Shown here: piece by piece, positions 7,576 through 16,576 of the stretch
How positions within the stretch are numbered: position 1 is the stretch's first letter
Layout of the letters: every line of letters begins with the position of its first letter
Source: Flavobacterium odoriferum
GTDB taxonomy: Bacteria; Bacteroidota; Bacteroidia; Flavobacteriales; Flavobacteriaceae
Direction: 5' to 3'
Assembly (NCBI RefSeq): GCF_025499515.1
Contig: NZ_JAMKFA010000005.1
Span: forward strand, 62,001 to 126,000
Length of the DNA stretch: 64,000 nucleotides
Translations under genes and position numbers: made by a program
The notes under the pieces: model-generated
The model's input: the letters and a program-made list of their open reading frames with translations, nothing else
Database searches by the model: none
What the model was told of the DNA's origin: nothing

Positions 7576-8424
7576 TTACTTAATAATTTCAAACTCAGCT
7601 AAAGTTGCCATTCTGGCTTTGTTTAATTTTAAAGTTTTCCCATCAAAATTATAATTATCTGCCATTTCTAAAACTTTAGCTAATTCTTGTTCGGTAATCA
7701 TATCTTCACAAGCCATCATGGTTGAGGCCACTTTTGAAAATTCAATACGACTAACCTCTTCCTTTAATTTATAACTTCCCATCATATTATTACAACCTGC
7801 AAAAGCTGAGAATCTTCCATCGGTGTTGAATGTAATTCCGTGTTCCCTTTTGGCATCTTTACTTCTCTGAACACTCTTACCATTTAATTTTACCAAACGC
7901 CATTTTGAATTTTTCAATTCTACTTTAGCAACTTCTTTAGTTTTTGTTTCTTCTTTTTCAACTGGAGCAATTGGTTCCGATATTTCAATTCTCGATAATT
8001 GGTATTTTGAAGCTAAATCACCTTCAATGCGTTTTCCATCAACATCTAAATGAAACAATGCATTTTCACCTACAAAATATTGATTTGGTGCAGCTGAACC
8101 CGAAAGCGTAATGGTATTTCCAGCTTCATTCCATGTAAATTTTCCGGTTTCTTTGAACACTTTACTCGATTTTCCTTTATAAACGGTTTCCTTAATATAC
8201 GAATCTTCAGTTAATGAAATCGTAGTTTCGATAGATTCGCAATCGGCACAAGGAAGATTCCCTCGATAGTTTCCTTGATAATCTAAACTATTTTTAGCGT
8301 TATGTTCATCAACCTGAACTACTGAAGAATCAATTGGTGTTCCTTCTGTTTCTTTTTCAATTTCCTTTTTACAAGAAGTAAAACCAATAGCTATTATTCC
8401 TAAAATTAGAAGACTTTTTTTCAT
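7576..8424 (-). CDS. NlpE-like and META domain lipoprotein
   Basis: 282 residues. A lipoprotein signal peptide ends at Cys18 (GFTSC). Residues 45-150 resemble the N-terminal domain of NlpE (copper-resistance lipoprotein) with the paired cysteines LPCADCE (C59, C62). Residues 175-280 form a META/HslJ domain with the pattern NSKWRLVKLNGK and the typical FAGCNNMMGSY segment. The fusion is common in Bacteroidota. It is presumably an outer-membrane or periplasmic stress lipoprotein; ligand unknown. A TAAATTTA box lies upstream. Confidence 0.87.
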   Translation of the reverse strand: MKKSLLILGIIAIGFTSCKKEIEKETEGTPIDSSVVQVDEHNAKNSLDYQGNYRGNLPCADCESIETTISLTEDSYIKETVYKGKSSKVFKETGKFTWNEAGNTITLSGSAAPNQYFVGENALFHLDVDGKRIEGDLASKYQLSRIEISEPIAPVEKEETKTKEVAKVELKNSKWRLVKLNGKSVQRSKDAKREHGITFNTDGRFSAFAGCNNMMGSYKLKEEVSRIEFSKVASTMMACEDMITEQELAKVLEMADNYNFDGKTLKLNKARMATLAEFEIIK

Positions 8425-8503
8425 GTTGTTTTTTTTTTTGTGATTAATGTAAATTTACGACTTATTTCTTATATCAAAAAGAATTCCAAAATTCATAAAA
8501 TGT

Positions 8504-8511
8504 TATCTTTG
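8504..8511 (+). promoter_or_regulatory. -7 element of dapD
   Basis: TATCTTTG, an exact TAnnTTTG match, 20 bp upstream of the ATG of dapD. Confidence 0.6.
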
Positions 8512-8531
8512 CATCACAAATTTTTACAATC

Positions 8532-9347
8532 ATGACCAATTTACAAGCTACAATAGAACAAGCATGGGAAAATCGTGCATTATTACAAGAAGAAACTACG
8601 CAAAAAGCCATTAGAGAAGTTATCGAATTATTAGATAGCGGAAAACTTCGTGTTGCTGAACCAGTTGAAAATGGTTGGCAAGTAAACGAATGGGTTAAAA
8701 AAGCAGTGGTAATGTACTTCCCTATTCAAAAAATGGAAACTTGGGAATCGGGTATTTTTGAATATCACGATAAAATGTTGTTGAAACGCAATTATGCAGA
8801 AAAAGGAATTCGTGTAGTTCCAAATGCTGTGGCTAGATATGGTGCTTATATTTCTTCGGGAGTAATTTTAATGCCAAGTTATGTAAACATTGGTGCTTAT
8901 GTAGATGAAGGCACGATGGTGGATACTTGGGCAACCGTAGGAAGTTGTGCTCAAATTGGAAAACATGTTCACCTTTCAGGTGGTGTTGGAATTGGCGGTG
9001 TTTTAGAACCTTTACAAGCCGCTCCAGTAATTATTGAAGATGGTGCATTCATTGGTTCAAGATGTATTGTGGTAGAAGGTGTTCACGTAGGAAAAGAAGC
9101 GGTTTTAGGTGCAAATGTATGTTTGACTGGTTCTACTAAAATTATTGATGTTACAGGTGATGAGCCTATCGAATATAAAGGAGTTGTTCCAGCTCGTTCG
9201 GTTGTAATTCCTGGAAGTTATACGAAGAAATTCCCTGCTGGAGATTATCAAGTGCCTTGTGCAATTATCATTGGACAAAGAAAACCTTCAACCGATTTGA
9301 AGACTTCTTTAAATGATGCTTTGAGAGAATATAACGTAGCGGTGTAA
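8532..9347 (+). CDS. dapD: 2,3,4,5-tetrahydropyridine-2,6-dicarboxylate N-succinyltransferase
   Basis: 271 residues, normal for DapD. A helical N-terminal domain is followed by a left-handed beta-helix built from hexapeptide repeats (ILMPSYVNIGAYVDEGTMV and following) and the C-terminal extension with VPCAIIIGQRKPSTDLKTSLNDALREY. It catalyses succinyl-CoA-dependent acylation in the succinylase branch of diaminopimelate/lysine synthesis, in the cytosol. It stands alone with its own promoter and a strong terminator. Confidence 0.96.
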   Translation: MTNLQATIEQAWENRALLQEETTQKAIREVIELLDSGKLRVAEPVENGWQVNEWVKKAVVMYFPIQKMETWESGIFEYHDKMLLKRNYAEKGIRVVPNAVARYGAYISSGVILMPSYVNIGAYVDEGTMVDTWATVGSCAQIGKHVHLSGGVGIGGVLEPLQAAPVIIEDGAFIGSRCIVVEGVHVGKEAVLGANVCLTGSTKIIDVTGDEPIEYKGVVPARSVVIPGSYTKKFPAGDYQVPCAIIIGQRKPSTDLKTSLNDALREYNVAV

Positions 9348-9368
9348 TCAAAATAAAATATAAAGTTG

Positions 9369-9409
9369 AATTCCAATTCATGACAAAATTGTTGTGAATT
9401 GGAATTTTT
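9369..9409 (+). terminator. Terminator of dapD
   Basis: A 12-bp perfect stem, AATTCCAATTCA (9369-9380) with TGAATTGGAATT (9395-9406), has a 14-nt loop and then T residues. Confidence 0.85.
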
Positions 9410-9443
9410 ATTTCCTTTCAAAAGTAAATTAAAGGTAAATAAA

Positions 9444-9473
9444 TTGTAAATTTTATTTGAATAGTTAAATTTG
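9444..9473 (+). promoter_or_regulatory. Promoter of the LTA synthase-like gene
   Basis: TTG (9444-9446), a 19-bp spacer and TAAATTTG (9466-9473) form one of the clearest Bacteroidota promoters in the window, 17 bp from the ATG. Confidence 0.65.
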
Positions 9474-9490
9474 CTGAAAATTACCTTTTT

Positions 9491-11359
9491 ATGTCAAACT
9501 ATTTTAGCAGTGTAAAACTATTTTTCAAGCGTTTTTTTGTGGTTCTTTTTATTTACCAAATCTGTCGTTTGTTATTTTACTTTTTCAATCGAAATGCCTT
9601 TGAAAACATTTCTGCTAAAGGTTTTTTAGGTGGTATTCATTTTGATTTATCGGCAATAGCGTACATCAACTTAGTTTTTGCACTTTTGCACTTTATTCCA
9701 GGTAATTTTAAATACAAACCCAACTATCAAAAGTATTTGAAAATTGGTTTCTTCATTGTGAATTTCATCTTCATTTTAACCAATTTTGTTGATTTCGAAT
9801 ATTACAAATTCACCGGCAGAAGAAGTACTTTTGGCATGATTACCGCAAGCGGAATGGAAAATGAAATTGGCGGATTAATCTTTTCGTTTTTAATTGAATT
9901 TTGGTATTTGCCAATTCTTGCTTTGGTTTTAGGAATTTTATTTTGGAAAGTAATTCCGAATTTAAAATCAGCAAGCGAACAAAGTGCAAACTGGTCACAA
10001 ATTGCGAAACAATCCGGAATATTTATTCTTTTAATGGGATTTGTTTTCTTGTTAGGTCGTGGTGGCTTTCAGAAAAAACCGTTGCGAATTGTAGATGCAG
10101 TAAATTATGGTTCTATAAATCAATCCGCAATTGTGTTGAATACACCGTTTTGCATTATTAAAACTATTGGTAAAAAAGAAACGTTAGAATCTCCAAAATA
10201 CTTTTCGGAAACGGAATTAAACCAAATTTTCAACCCAATCACTGAAATCTCTTCAACCGAAAATCCGAACAAAAAAAATGTGGTGATTATTATTTTAGAA
10301 AGTTTCGGACGAGAAAATATTCAGCGTGGACAAACACCTTTTTTAGATGGTTTGATTGAAAAATCGTTATTCTTTGAAAACGGTTTTGCTAATGGAAAAC
10401 TTTCGATTGATGCAGTTCCTTCAACGCTTTCGAGTATTCCTAGTTTGATGAATAATTCGTTAATTACGTCAAGTTATTCGATTAATGAAGTGTATGGTTT
10501 ACCAAAAATATTAAAAGATAACGGCTATCAAACTGCGTTTTTTCACGGAGCTTTTAACGGAAGTCAGAATTTTGACCAATATTGTAAAGTAGCCGGTTTT
10601 GATAATTATTTTGGCAAGAATGAATATGTAGGTCCAGAAGCCTTTGATGGAAGATGGGGCATTTTTGACGAAGAATTTATGCAATATTTTTCAGGTAAAA
10701 TGACCGAATTCAAACAACCATTTTTCAGTACGATTTTTACGATTTCATCGCATAATCCATACATAATTCCAGAAAAATACAAAGGAAAATTCCCAAAAGG
10801 AACTACTAAAATTCATGAAAGTATTGCGTATGCTGACAATGCTTTGAAACGTTTTTTTGAAACGGCTTCTAAGGAAGATTGGTATAAAAACACACTATTC
10901 GTAATTACTTCTGATCACACTTCATCTGAACCAACTGAGAAAAAATTTAAAACTAATGTTGGAAAATTTAGAGTGCCAATATTATTTTTTGATCCTTCAA
11001 ATCCTTCTATCGTTGGGAAAAATCAGAAGAATTTACAACAAATTGACATCATGCCTTCGATAATTGATTATTTGAATATTGATAGTAAAATGATTACCTA
11101 TGGAAAATCGTATCAATCTGAAAAAGATTTTGTGGTGTATTATTTAGATAACATTTACCATTATGTTTCGGGCGATTATTACTTGGCTTTCGACGGAAAA
11201 AAATCGTTGGGATTATTTAATTTCAAGAAAGATGAATTGCTAAAAACCAATTTAATCAAAACCGAAAAAGCAAAAGCAACCGAAATGGAAACGTTTATAA
11301 AAGCGTATATTCAATCGTTCAACGAACGAATGATTGGAAATAAATTAACGCTTCAATAA
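9491..11359 (+). CDS. LTA synthase family sulfatase / phosphoglycerol transferase-like membrane protein
   Basis: 622 residues. Four to five transmembrane helices (about 13-32, 55-70, 85-100, 130-153, 175-190) precede an extracytoplasmic alkaline-phosphatase-fold domain. Metal-site elements are ILESFG (Glu270), FANGKLSIDAVPSTLSSIP (nucleophile position, Ser305 where many LtaS enzymes have Thr) and SDHTS (Asp475-His476). In Gram-negative bacteria such proteins move phosphoglycerol or phosphoethanolamine groups onto lipids or glycans. The flanking LPS glycosyltransferase genes suggest an envelope glycan substrate (inference). Its 3' end overlaps the convergent gene by 15 bp. Confidence 0.87.
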   Translation: MSNYFSSVKLFFKRFFVVLFIYQICRLLFYFFNRNAFENISAKGFLGGIHFDLSAIAYINLVFALLHFIPGNFKYKPNYQKYLKIGFFIVNFIFILTNFVDFEYYKFTGRRSTFGMITASGMENEIGGLIFSFLIEFWYLPILALVLGILFWKVIPNLKSASEQSANWSQIAKQSGIFILLMGFVFLLGRGGFQKKPLRIVDAVNYGSINQSAIVLNTPFCIIKTIGKKETLESPKYFSETELNQIFNPITEISSTENPNKKNVVIIILESFGRENIQRGQTPFLDGLIEKSLFFENGFANGKLSIDAVPSTLSSIPSLMNNSLITSSYSINEVYGLPKILKDNGYQTAFFHGAFNGSQNFDQYCKVAGFDNYFGKNEYVGPEAFDGRWGIFDEEFMQYFSGKMTEFKQPFFSTIFTISSHNPYIIPEKYKGKFPKGTTKIHESIAYADNALKRFFETASKEDWYKNTLFVITSDHTSSEPTEKKFKTNVGKFRVPILFFDPSNPSIVGKNQKNLQQIDIMPSIIDYLNIDSKMITYGKSYQSEKDFVVYYLDNIYHYVSGDYYLAFDGKKSLGLFNFKKDELLKTNLIKTEKAKATEMETFIKAYIQSFNERMIGNKLTLQ

Positions 11360-12106
11360 TTTTTCTTGACGTTGTAATTTCAGTAATTTGGCGTATTTCA
11401 TGTGCGAGAAAAATCCTTGGATTAAGGCTATTGTGATGCCGTCAATTCCGTTAAAAATTCCTTTTTTGAAGAAATAACATCTGATAAAAGCGGTTAAACC
11501 ATTAATCACGGGTTTCATTGCTCCTACTCTTTTTCCTTGATCAAAAAGTTGTTGTGCGTGCCAAGTAGAATATTGGTTTTTCTTTGCAATAATTTGCTCA
11601 AAAGATTCCCAGCCATAGTGTAAAATATGAACGGCTACTTTTTTCTCGTTAGTTGTTTCTATTTTTTGATGCACTTTAGCTGGCGAAGGTTGTGCCGTTT
11701 TCTTATTGAAGAAACGCACTTTATGATCGGGATACCAACCTGAAAAATCAATCAATTCATCGGCTAAAAAGTTTTTAACTCGAAACGAAAAAGCATCATA
11801 ATCTCCTTCTAAATACTTTCCTTTTAAGATAAATTCTTTAGCATCTTTATCTAAAAATTCGTCTGCATCTAAATTTAAAACCCAATCGTTTTTGCAAAAT
11901 GGCAATCCATGCGTGCGTTGTGGTCCATCGCCAAGAAACTTTTGAGAAATAACTTTTGCTCCTTTTTCTTCGGCAATTTTTACTGTATTATCAGCACTTA
12001 ACGAATCAACAATGATTACTTCATCGCATACTTCAAACAAAGCATCGATGCATTTTCCAATATTTTTTTCTTCATTATAAGTAATGACTAAACCGCTAAT
12101 TGCCAT
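11345..12106 (-). CDS. Family 2 glycosyltransferase, WaaE/KdtX-like
   Basis: 253 residues. The GT2 start ISGLVITYNEEKNIGKCI, the segment EVIIVDSLSADNT and the DxD motif LNLDADEFLD match the WaaE/KdtX branch that adds a beta-glucosyl residue to the heptose of LPS inner core. The C-terminus is Lys/Arg-rich and probably sits against the inner membrane. A TACTTTTG box (12123-12130, minus strand) with TTG at 12149-12151 forms its promoter, back to back with that of the next gene. Family secure; acceptor inferred. Confidence 0.88.
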   Translation of the reverse strand: MAISGLVITYNEEKNIGKCIDALFEVCDEVIIVDSLSADNTVKIAEEKGAKVISQKFLGDGPQRTHGLPFCKNDWVLNLDADEFLDKDAKEFILKGKYLEGDYDAFSFRVKNFLADELIDFSGWYPDHKVRFFNKKTAQPSPAKVHQKIETTNEKKVAVHILHYGWESFEQIIAKKNQYSTWHAQQLFDQGKRVGAMKPVINGLTAFIRCYFFKKGIFNGIDGITIALIQGFFSHMKYAKLLKLQRQEKLLKR

Positions 12107-12122
12107 AAAAATTGAATTTTCA

Positions 12123-12175
12123 CAAAAGTAATCAAATTATTTTGTTGGCAAAGTTTCAAAATCAGTGTATTTTAG
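12123..12175. promoter_or_regulatory. Divergent promoters of the WaaE-like and GT9 genes
   Basis: On the minus strand TTG (12151-12149), N18 and TACTTTTG (12130-12123); on the plus strand TTG (12145-12147), N20 and TATTTTAG (12168-12175). The two promoters overlap head to head, so the two LPS genes may compete or be coordinated. Confidence 0.5.
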
Positions 12176-12193
12176 CCAAATAATTTATCAAAA

Positions 12194-13255
12194 ATGAAAA
12201 TTTTAGTCATACAGCAAAAGCGAATTGGAGACGTACTTACCTCAACTATTTTATCCAATAATTTGAAGCAAAAATATCCGAATGCGCAAGTGGACTACAT
12301 GTGCTACGCCAATTGTGTTAATGTACTAAAAAACAATCCAAATATTGACAATATTATTGTTTTGGAAGAAAAAGTGCGAAAAAACTATCTTTCACTTTTT
12401 CAATTTATTTTCAAAATTAGAACTACCAAATATGATGCGGTAATTGATGCTTACAGTAAGTTGGAAACCAATTTAATCACACTGTTTTCTGGCGCAAAAT
12501 TCAAGATTTCATACAAGAAAGGTTATTCTAATATTTTTTACAATTATAATATTGAACGCTTAAAAAACGGTACAAAATCGGAAATTGGATTGGCAATTAT
12601 TAATCGTTTACGTTTACTAAAACCACTTATTGAGGAAGAAATTACCGATTATAAACCAAAAGTTTTTTTAACGGATTTGGAAATTAATCAAGCAAAGGAA
12701 ATGCTATCAAAATTCCCATTAAAAACAGACAAACCCACTTTTATGATTGGGATTTTAGGTAGCGAATGGTACAAAACCTATCCGTTTGAAAAAATGGCGG
12801 AATTGTTAGATTTTATAGTTCAAACAACTGATGCGAATTTACTTTTCAACTATATTCCGAAACAAAAAGAAGACGCTCAAAAAATCTTTGATTTGTGCCT
12901 TCCCGAAACACAACAACGCATTTATTTTGATTTGTATGCCAATGATTTGCGTTCGTTTTTAGGTTTATTGTCGCAATGTGATGCATTAATTGGTAACGAA
13001 GGCGGAAGTGTAAATATGGCAAAAGCTTTGTTTGTTCCTACATTTTCACTGTTTTCACCAAGTGTAGATAAAGAAACGTGGCAAATTTTTGAAGATGAGA
13101 AAAACATTTCGATTCATTTAAAAGATTTGAAACCCGAAATTTATGCTAAATTTGACGAGAAGTACATCAAAGAAAATACTTTCAAATATTTTGAAGAATA
13201 TCCGATTGCGTTGATTAAAGAGAAATTAAAAGCTTTTTTTGAGATTATTCGCTGA
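12194..13255 (+). CDS. Family 9 glycosyltransferase (heptosyltransferase-like)
   Basis: 353 residues. The N-terminus MKILVIQQKRIGDVLTSTIL is the GT9 signature of ADP-heptose:LPS heptosyltransferases. The C-terminal domain has GILGSEWYKTYPFEKMAEL and the donor-site segment CDALIGNEGGSVNMAKAL, followed by PTFSLFSP. It probably transfers a heptose onto LPS core in the cytoplasm. The last 11 bp overlap the end of the convergent GT2 gene and no terminator lies between them. Confidence 0.87.
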   Translation: MKILVIQQKRIGDVLTSTILSNNLKQKYPNAQVDYMCYANCVNVLKNNPNIDNIIVLEEKVRKNYLSLFQFIFKIRTTKYDAVIDAYSKLETNLITLFSGAKFKISYKKGYSNIFYNYNIERLKNGTKSEIGLAIINRLRLLKPLIEEEITDYKPKVFLTDLEINQAKEMLSKFPLKTDKPTFMIGILGSEWYKTYPFEKMAELLDFIVQTTDANLLFNYIPKQKEDAQKIFDLCLPETQQRIYFDLYANDLRSFLGLLSQCDALIGNEGGSVNMAKALFVPTFSLFSPSVDKETWQIFEDEKNISIHLKDLKPEIYAKFDEKYIKENTFKYFEEYPIALIKEKLKAFFEIIR

Positions 13256-14066
13256 TATATTTTGACAAACCATTTTCAATAAAAGTTACATTGTGTTTTT
13301 TATTGAAATTGCGAATGGTATTGTTTTTCTCCCAAGTTTCGGGCGTAGCATAACCTCTTTTGTGGTCTAAGTGCAAACAAACAGCGCTATAACGAATTTG
13401 CTTTGATAAAATTCCGAAGTTGAACAAACGTTCTCCAACTTCTCTATCTAAACCACCGTATTGCATTTCTTCATTGAATCCATTTACGGCAATTAAATCT
13501 TTCTTAAAGCAAGACGTGTTGTGACCGTTAAAAGTTCGTTTTGTAGGAGTTAACCAATTCATGAAAGTCGCAAAAAGTGAAATCTTAGTCAGTTTTGATA
13601 ATTTAAAAGTCTTAGAAACGCCATTTTTTATCAACCAAGAAATAGAAAAACAATCTTGCTTTTGGATATTTTCTAATGAAATTTTCTGAGAAGTTTCCAT
13701 CGGTAATTTAAAATAACCTCCAGAAAGAAAATAGCCTTCTTCTTGGTGTTTTAAATGTTGGGCAACAAAATCTTTTCGAGGAATACAATCGCCATCGGTA
13801 AAAAGTAAATAATCGGAATTTGTTTTTAAGATAGCTTTATTTAAGATTTTACATTTCTGAAAACCATTATCTTCTTGCCAAACATGAACAATTGGAAACT
13901 TAAATTGGCTTTGAAAAGATTCGATTATTGCTTTTGTTTTTTCGGTAGAACCATCATCGGCAATAACAACCTCAAAGTTTGGCTCAGTTTGGACGCTGTA
14001 TCCAACAAGCACTTTTTGAAGCCATTCTTCCGAATTGTAAGTGGTGATAATTACCGATAATTTCAT
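13245..14066 (-). CDS. Family 2 glycosyltransferase
   Basis: 273 residues. The N-terminus LSVIITTYNSEEWLQKVL, the segment VVIADDGSTEKT and the metal-binding LLFTDGDCIPRKDF are classic GT2. The C-terminal half carries the galactosyltransferase-type motif GGLDREVGERLFN (acid/base region) seen in chondroitin/GalNAc-like transferases. It is the last gene of a minus-strand run (17539 down to 13245) devoted to envelope glycan assembly. Acceptor and donor sugar are not evident. Confidence 0.87.
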   Translation of the reverse strand: MKLSVIITTYNSEEWLQKVLVGYSVQTEPNFEVVIADDGSTEKTKAIIESFQSQFKFPIVHVWQEDNGFQKCKILNKAILKTNSDYLLFTDGDCIPRKDFVAQHLKHQEEGYFLSGGYFKLPMETSQKISLENIQKQDCFSISWLIKNGVSKTFKLSKLTKISLFATFMNWLTPTKRTFNGHNTSCFKKDLIAVNGFNEEMQYGGLDREVGERLFNFGILSKQIRYSAVCLHLDHKRGYATPETWEKNNTIRNFNKKHNVTFIENGLSKYISE

Positions 14067-14090
14067 GCAAAGAATTAAAAGTGAAAAATA

Positions 14091-14861
14091 CTACTTTTTC
14101 CAGAACTTTAATTTCTTTTTGATTCTTTTTTTTCGGTGAAAGCGATATTGGAAATCGGCCGTTAAACCCCACATAGTTTCAAAAATAGTAGTTTCGTCAC
14201 CGTTTAAAAGTTTGGCATATTCGTTACTCATTACTGCAATCATGTCTTTCTTATGTGTAATCTTTGATAAATTCTTCATTCGGGTTTGAAAATTCATAGT
14301 TTCATGAAATTGCATTCGGTTCAAGTCCACTAAAAAAAAGGAATAACTTACGTCGTTATTTTTTCGAATTAGAGTATTTCCAGGTGAATGATCTAAAAAT
14401 TCAATGCCTTTTTCGTGCATTTCAAAGGTAAATTGAGCAAACTTTCTAATAATAAAATCTCGGTTTTCAAAAGCTTCATTTTGGACAATTTCTCTGAATT
14501 CAAATACATTTTCTAAATGTTCACAAACGTAATAACTATCTTTAAGTCCAATGAAATCATAATTTTCAAAAAAAGCGACAGGTTGAGGAGTACCAATTTG
14601 CATTTCCATCAATTTTGAAGCAAATTCGAAGGAACGACGTGCTTTTGATTTTCTGAAGTATCGATAAACTATTTTGTTAATTAAATTTGGTCTTTTGAAC
14701 GATTTAATGTTAAGCGTAATTCCTTCAACTTCAAAAAGTTTAATTGCATTTCTTTGTCCATTAACAAGAATTTTTCCTTTAAAATTAAAGTTGACAAATA
14801 TTTCATTTAAAATATCCGATAAATTTGAAAATTTAGGGTTATAATTTACATTTATGGACAT
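14091..14861 (-). CDS. Lipopolysaccharide/Kdo kinase-like protein
   Basis: 256 residues from ATG 14861 (MSINVNYN), which leaves a 4-bp gap to the upstream gene; the longer frame to 14900 would overlap it. The fold is kinase-like: IKSFKRP supplies a Lys, LDHSPGNTLI corresponds to the catalytic HxDxxxxN loop (here in the order D-H-x-x-x-N) and FLVDLNRM replaces DFG, as in WaaP/KdkA-type kinases. The C-terminus is extremely basic. It probably phosphorylates an LPS-core sugar at the cytoplasmic face. The context among LPS glycosyltransferases supports this; activity is not proven. Confidence 0.78.
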   Translation of the reverse strand: MSINVNYNPKFSNLSDILNEIFVNFNFKGKILVNGQRNAIKLFEVEGITLNIKSFKRPNLINKIVYRYFRKSKARRSFEFASKLMEMQIGTPQPVAFFENYDFIGLKDSYYVCEHLENVFEFREIVQNEAFENRDFIIRKFAQFTFEMHEKGIEFLDHSPGNTLIRKNNDVSYSFFLVDLNRMQFHETMNFQTRMKNLSKITHKKDMIAVMSNEYAKLLNGDETTIFETMWGLTADFQYRFHRKKRIKKKLKFWKK

Positions 14862-14865
14862 AATC

Positions 14866-15720
14866 TTATTTTTGTATAAAATAGTCTTTAAACTTTTCAA
14901 GTATAGATTCTTTTTGAAGATATTTTGGCAATGAGCTTAAATCAGTTAAAACATTAAATTTAACATCTCTACCAAGAACATCTTGTCCCGATTTTAATTG
15001 TTGTTCAATTTTTTCTTTATTTTTAAATTCTTCATTATTGAATTCAGAATGAGAAAATGCTTCTAATTTTTCGATGATTTTTTGTACACCACCAATATAG
15101 GTAAAATGCCAACCTGCATCTGGTAGGATTTTATATACTTCTTTTCGTCTAATCGTTCGCATTATTGTTTTTCTAATTTTTTGTGGCTTTTTTTTCAAAA
15201 GTTTGAATGGTAATAATGCTGAACAATGCCAAATACCATCTTTAGCTTCTTCAATTGATAATAATGTTCCTGCATCATAAATAAGCTGATTATTGAAATA
15301 ATACAAAAACATACTCATTTTTAAGCCATATATTTGGTTGATGCCTTTACTAATTGTTTCTTTAATAAGAGATGCTTTTGGGATTTCATCAACATCGGAA
15401 ATTAGTATTATATCTTCTTTTTCGCAATTTTTTAAACCTTGTAAAATAGAATTTCTTTGATAAATCTCTAATTTCCAAGGGGTAAATGGATTAATTATTG
15501 GTATAAAAAGTGGGTATTTATCTAATTTTATGTGTATGATTTTTGGTAAAAATTGTGAAAAACGTTCTTTATTTTCATCAAAATAATAAGGTTTGTGGTT
15601 ATTTTGAAATGTTCTGTTTGCTTCAACTAAAACAAAATAATCTACTACATCATCTAATTCATTTAATCTAATTTCTAATAAATCTAATTCATTAAAGAAT
15701 ATAAAGCAATCATAAACCAT
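14866..15720 (-). CDS. Family 17 glycosyltransferase (beta-1,4-GlcNAc transferase-like)
   Basis: 284 residues. It begins MVYDCFIFFNELDLLEIRL and continues DYFVLVEANRTFQN, IILISDVDEIP and GWHFTYIGG, all GT17 signatures; the DVDE motif binds the metal. GT17 is best known from eukaryotic bisecting GlcNAc transferase, and bacterial members sit in LPS or capsule loci like this one. It is four bases from the kinase-like gene and 24 bp from the DUF5672 gene, so it is part of one operon. Confidence 0.85.
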   Translation of the reverse strand: MVYDCFIFFNELDLLEIRLNELDDVVDYFVLVEANRTFQNNHKPYYFDENKERFSQFLPKIIHIKLDKYPLFIPIINPFTPWKLEIYQRNSILQGLKNCEKEDIILISDVDEIPKASLIKETISKGINQIYGLKMSMFLYYFNNQLIYDAGTLLSIEEAKDGIWHCSALLPFKLLKKKPQKIRKTIMRTIRRKEVYKILPDAGWHFTYIGGVQKIIEKLEAFSHSEFNNEEFKNKEKIEQQLKSGQDVLGRDVKFNVLTDLSSLPKYLQKESILEKFKDYFIQK

Positions 15721-15744
15721 AATTTCTGTTTTTTATATTTTTAT

Positions 15745-16530
15745 TTATTGTTTTAATTCTGCCATAAAAGTTTTCCAAAAACTAACAACTTTAGGCTTAT
15801 CAATCCCATGACAACCAAACGGTATTTGATTTTTATTTAATTTAAAAGCTAATTCTGGTTTTCTATCTATTGCAAAATTTAAAGCTTCTTTGTAATCTGG
15901 AATTTTGAATGATGGTATAAAATCTATTGCTTTAAATGACCAAAACACATCTTCAATTGCATTTAGAGAACCTCTTTTTGAGGTTAACAACTCATTAATA
16001 TAATTTGCGTTTTCTTTAGAAATTTGATAATGTGATGCAACTTTTCTTAATGAAAATCCTCCATTCCCTACTTTAAAAAATATTTTCTTTCGTTCTTTTT
16101 TTTCTTTAGAATCAAAGATACTTGAAATTTTATTTAACATCATAACTAATGGATTATTACTTATAGAAGCAATCCAAGGAGCACCTATATAATCATAATT
16201 TTTATTGCACCAAAAAATTAAATCATCCTTAAATACGAAGGCATCTAATTGATAGATTAAAATATATTTATAATCTAAAAAAGACTCGTAAAAATTAAAT
16301 GATAACATTAATTCATTATAAGTTAAAGCACTTTTAAAATATGAATCAGGAAAACTTATTTGGGGTATATTCTCAAAATCAAATTGATCAGATTTTAATA
16401 ACAAACTTTCTGGTTTAACAAATATTATAGGATGATTTCTTAAAACATTAAAACATTGTTTTAAAGCAGTTATTTCAAATTGCTCAAAATTATTTTTGTA
16501 AATAGGTATTACAACTGCAACTTCTTTCAT
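15745..16530 (-). CDS. DUF5672 family protein (probable glycosyltransferase)
   Basis: 261 residues. The DUF5672 pattern is present in order: VAVVIPIYKNN at the start, YDYIGAPWIAS, VGNGGFSLRKV, EDVFWSFKA and PFGCHGIDK near the end. The GNGGFSLR and EDVFW elements resemble acceptor and catalytic motifs of GT-A enzymes, so a glycosyltransferase role is likely although not demonstrated. It lies in the same minus-strand run as the GT17 and kinase-like genes. Confidence 0.83.
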   Translation of the reverse strand: MKEVAVVIPIYKNNFEQFEITALKQCFNVLRNHPIIFVKPESLLLKSDQFDFENIPQISFPDSYFKSALTYNELMLSFNFYESFLDYKYILIYQLDAFVFKDDLIFWCNKNYDYIGAPWIASISNNPLVMMLNKISSIFDSKEKKERKKIFFKVGNGGFSLRKVASHYQISKENANYINELLTSKRGSLNAIEDVFWSFKAIDFIPSFKIPDYKEALNFAIDRKPELAFKLNKNQIPFGCHGIDKPKVVSFWKTFMAELKQ

Positions 16531-16576
16531 CTTTTAATTATTATTATTAATTTATTACCAAGAAATAATATTTTGT

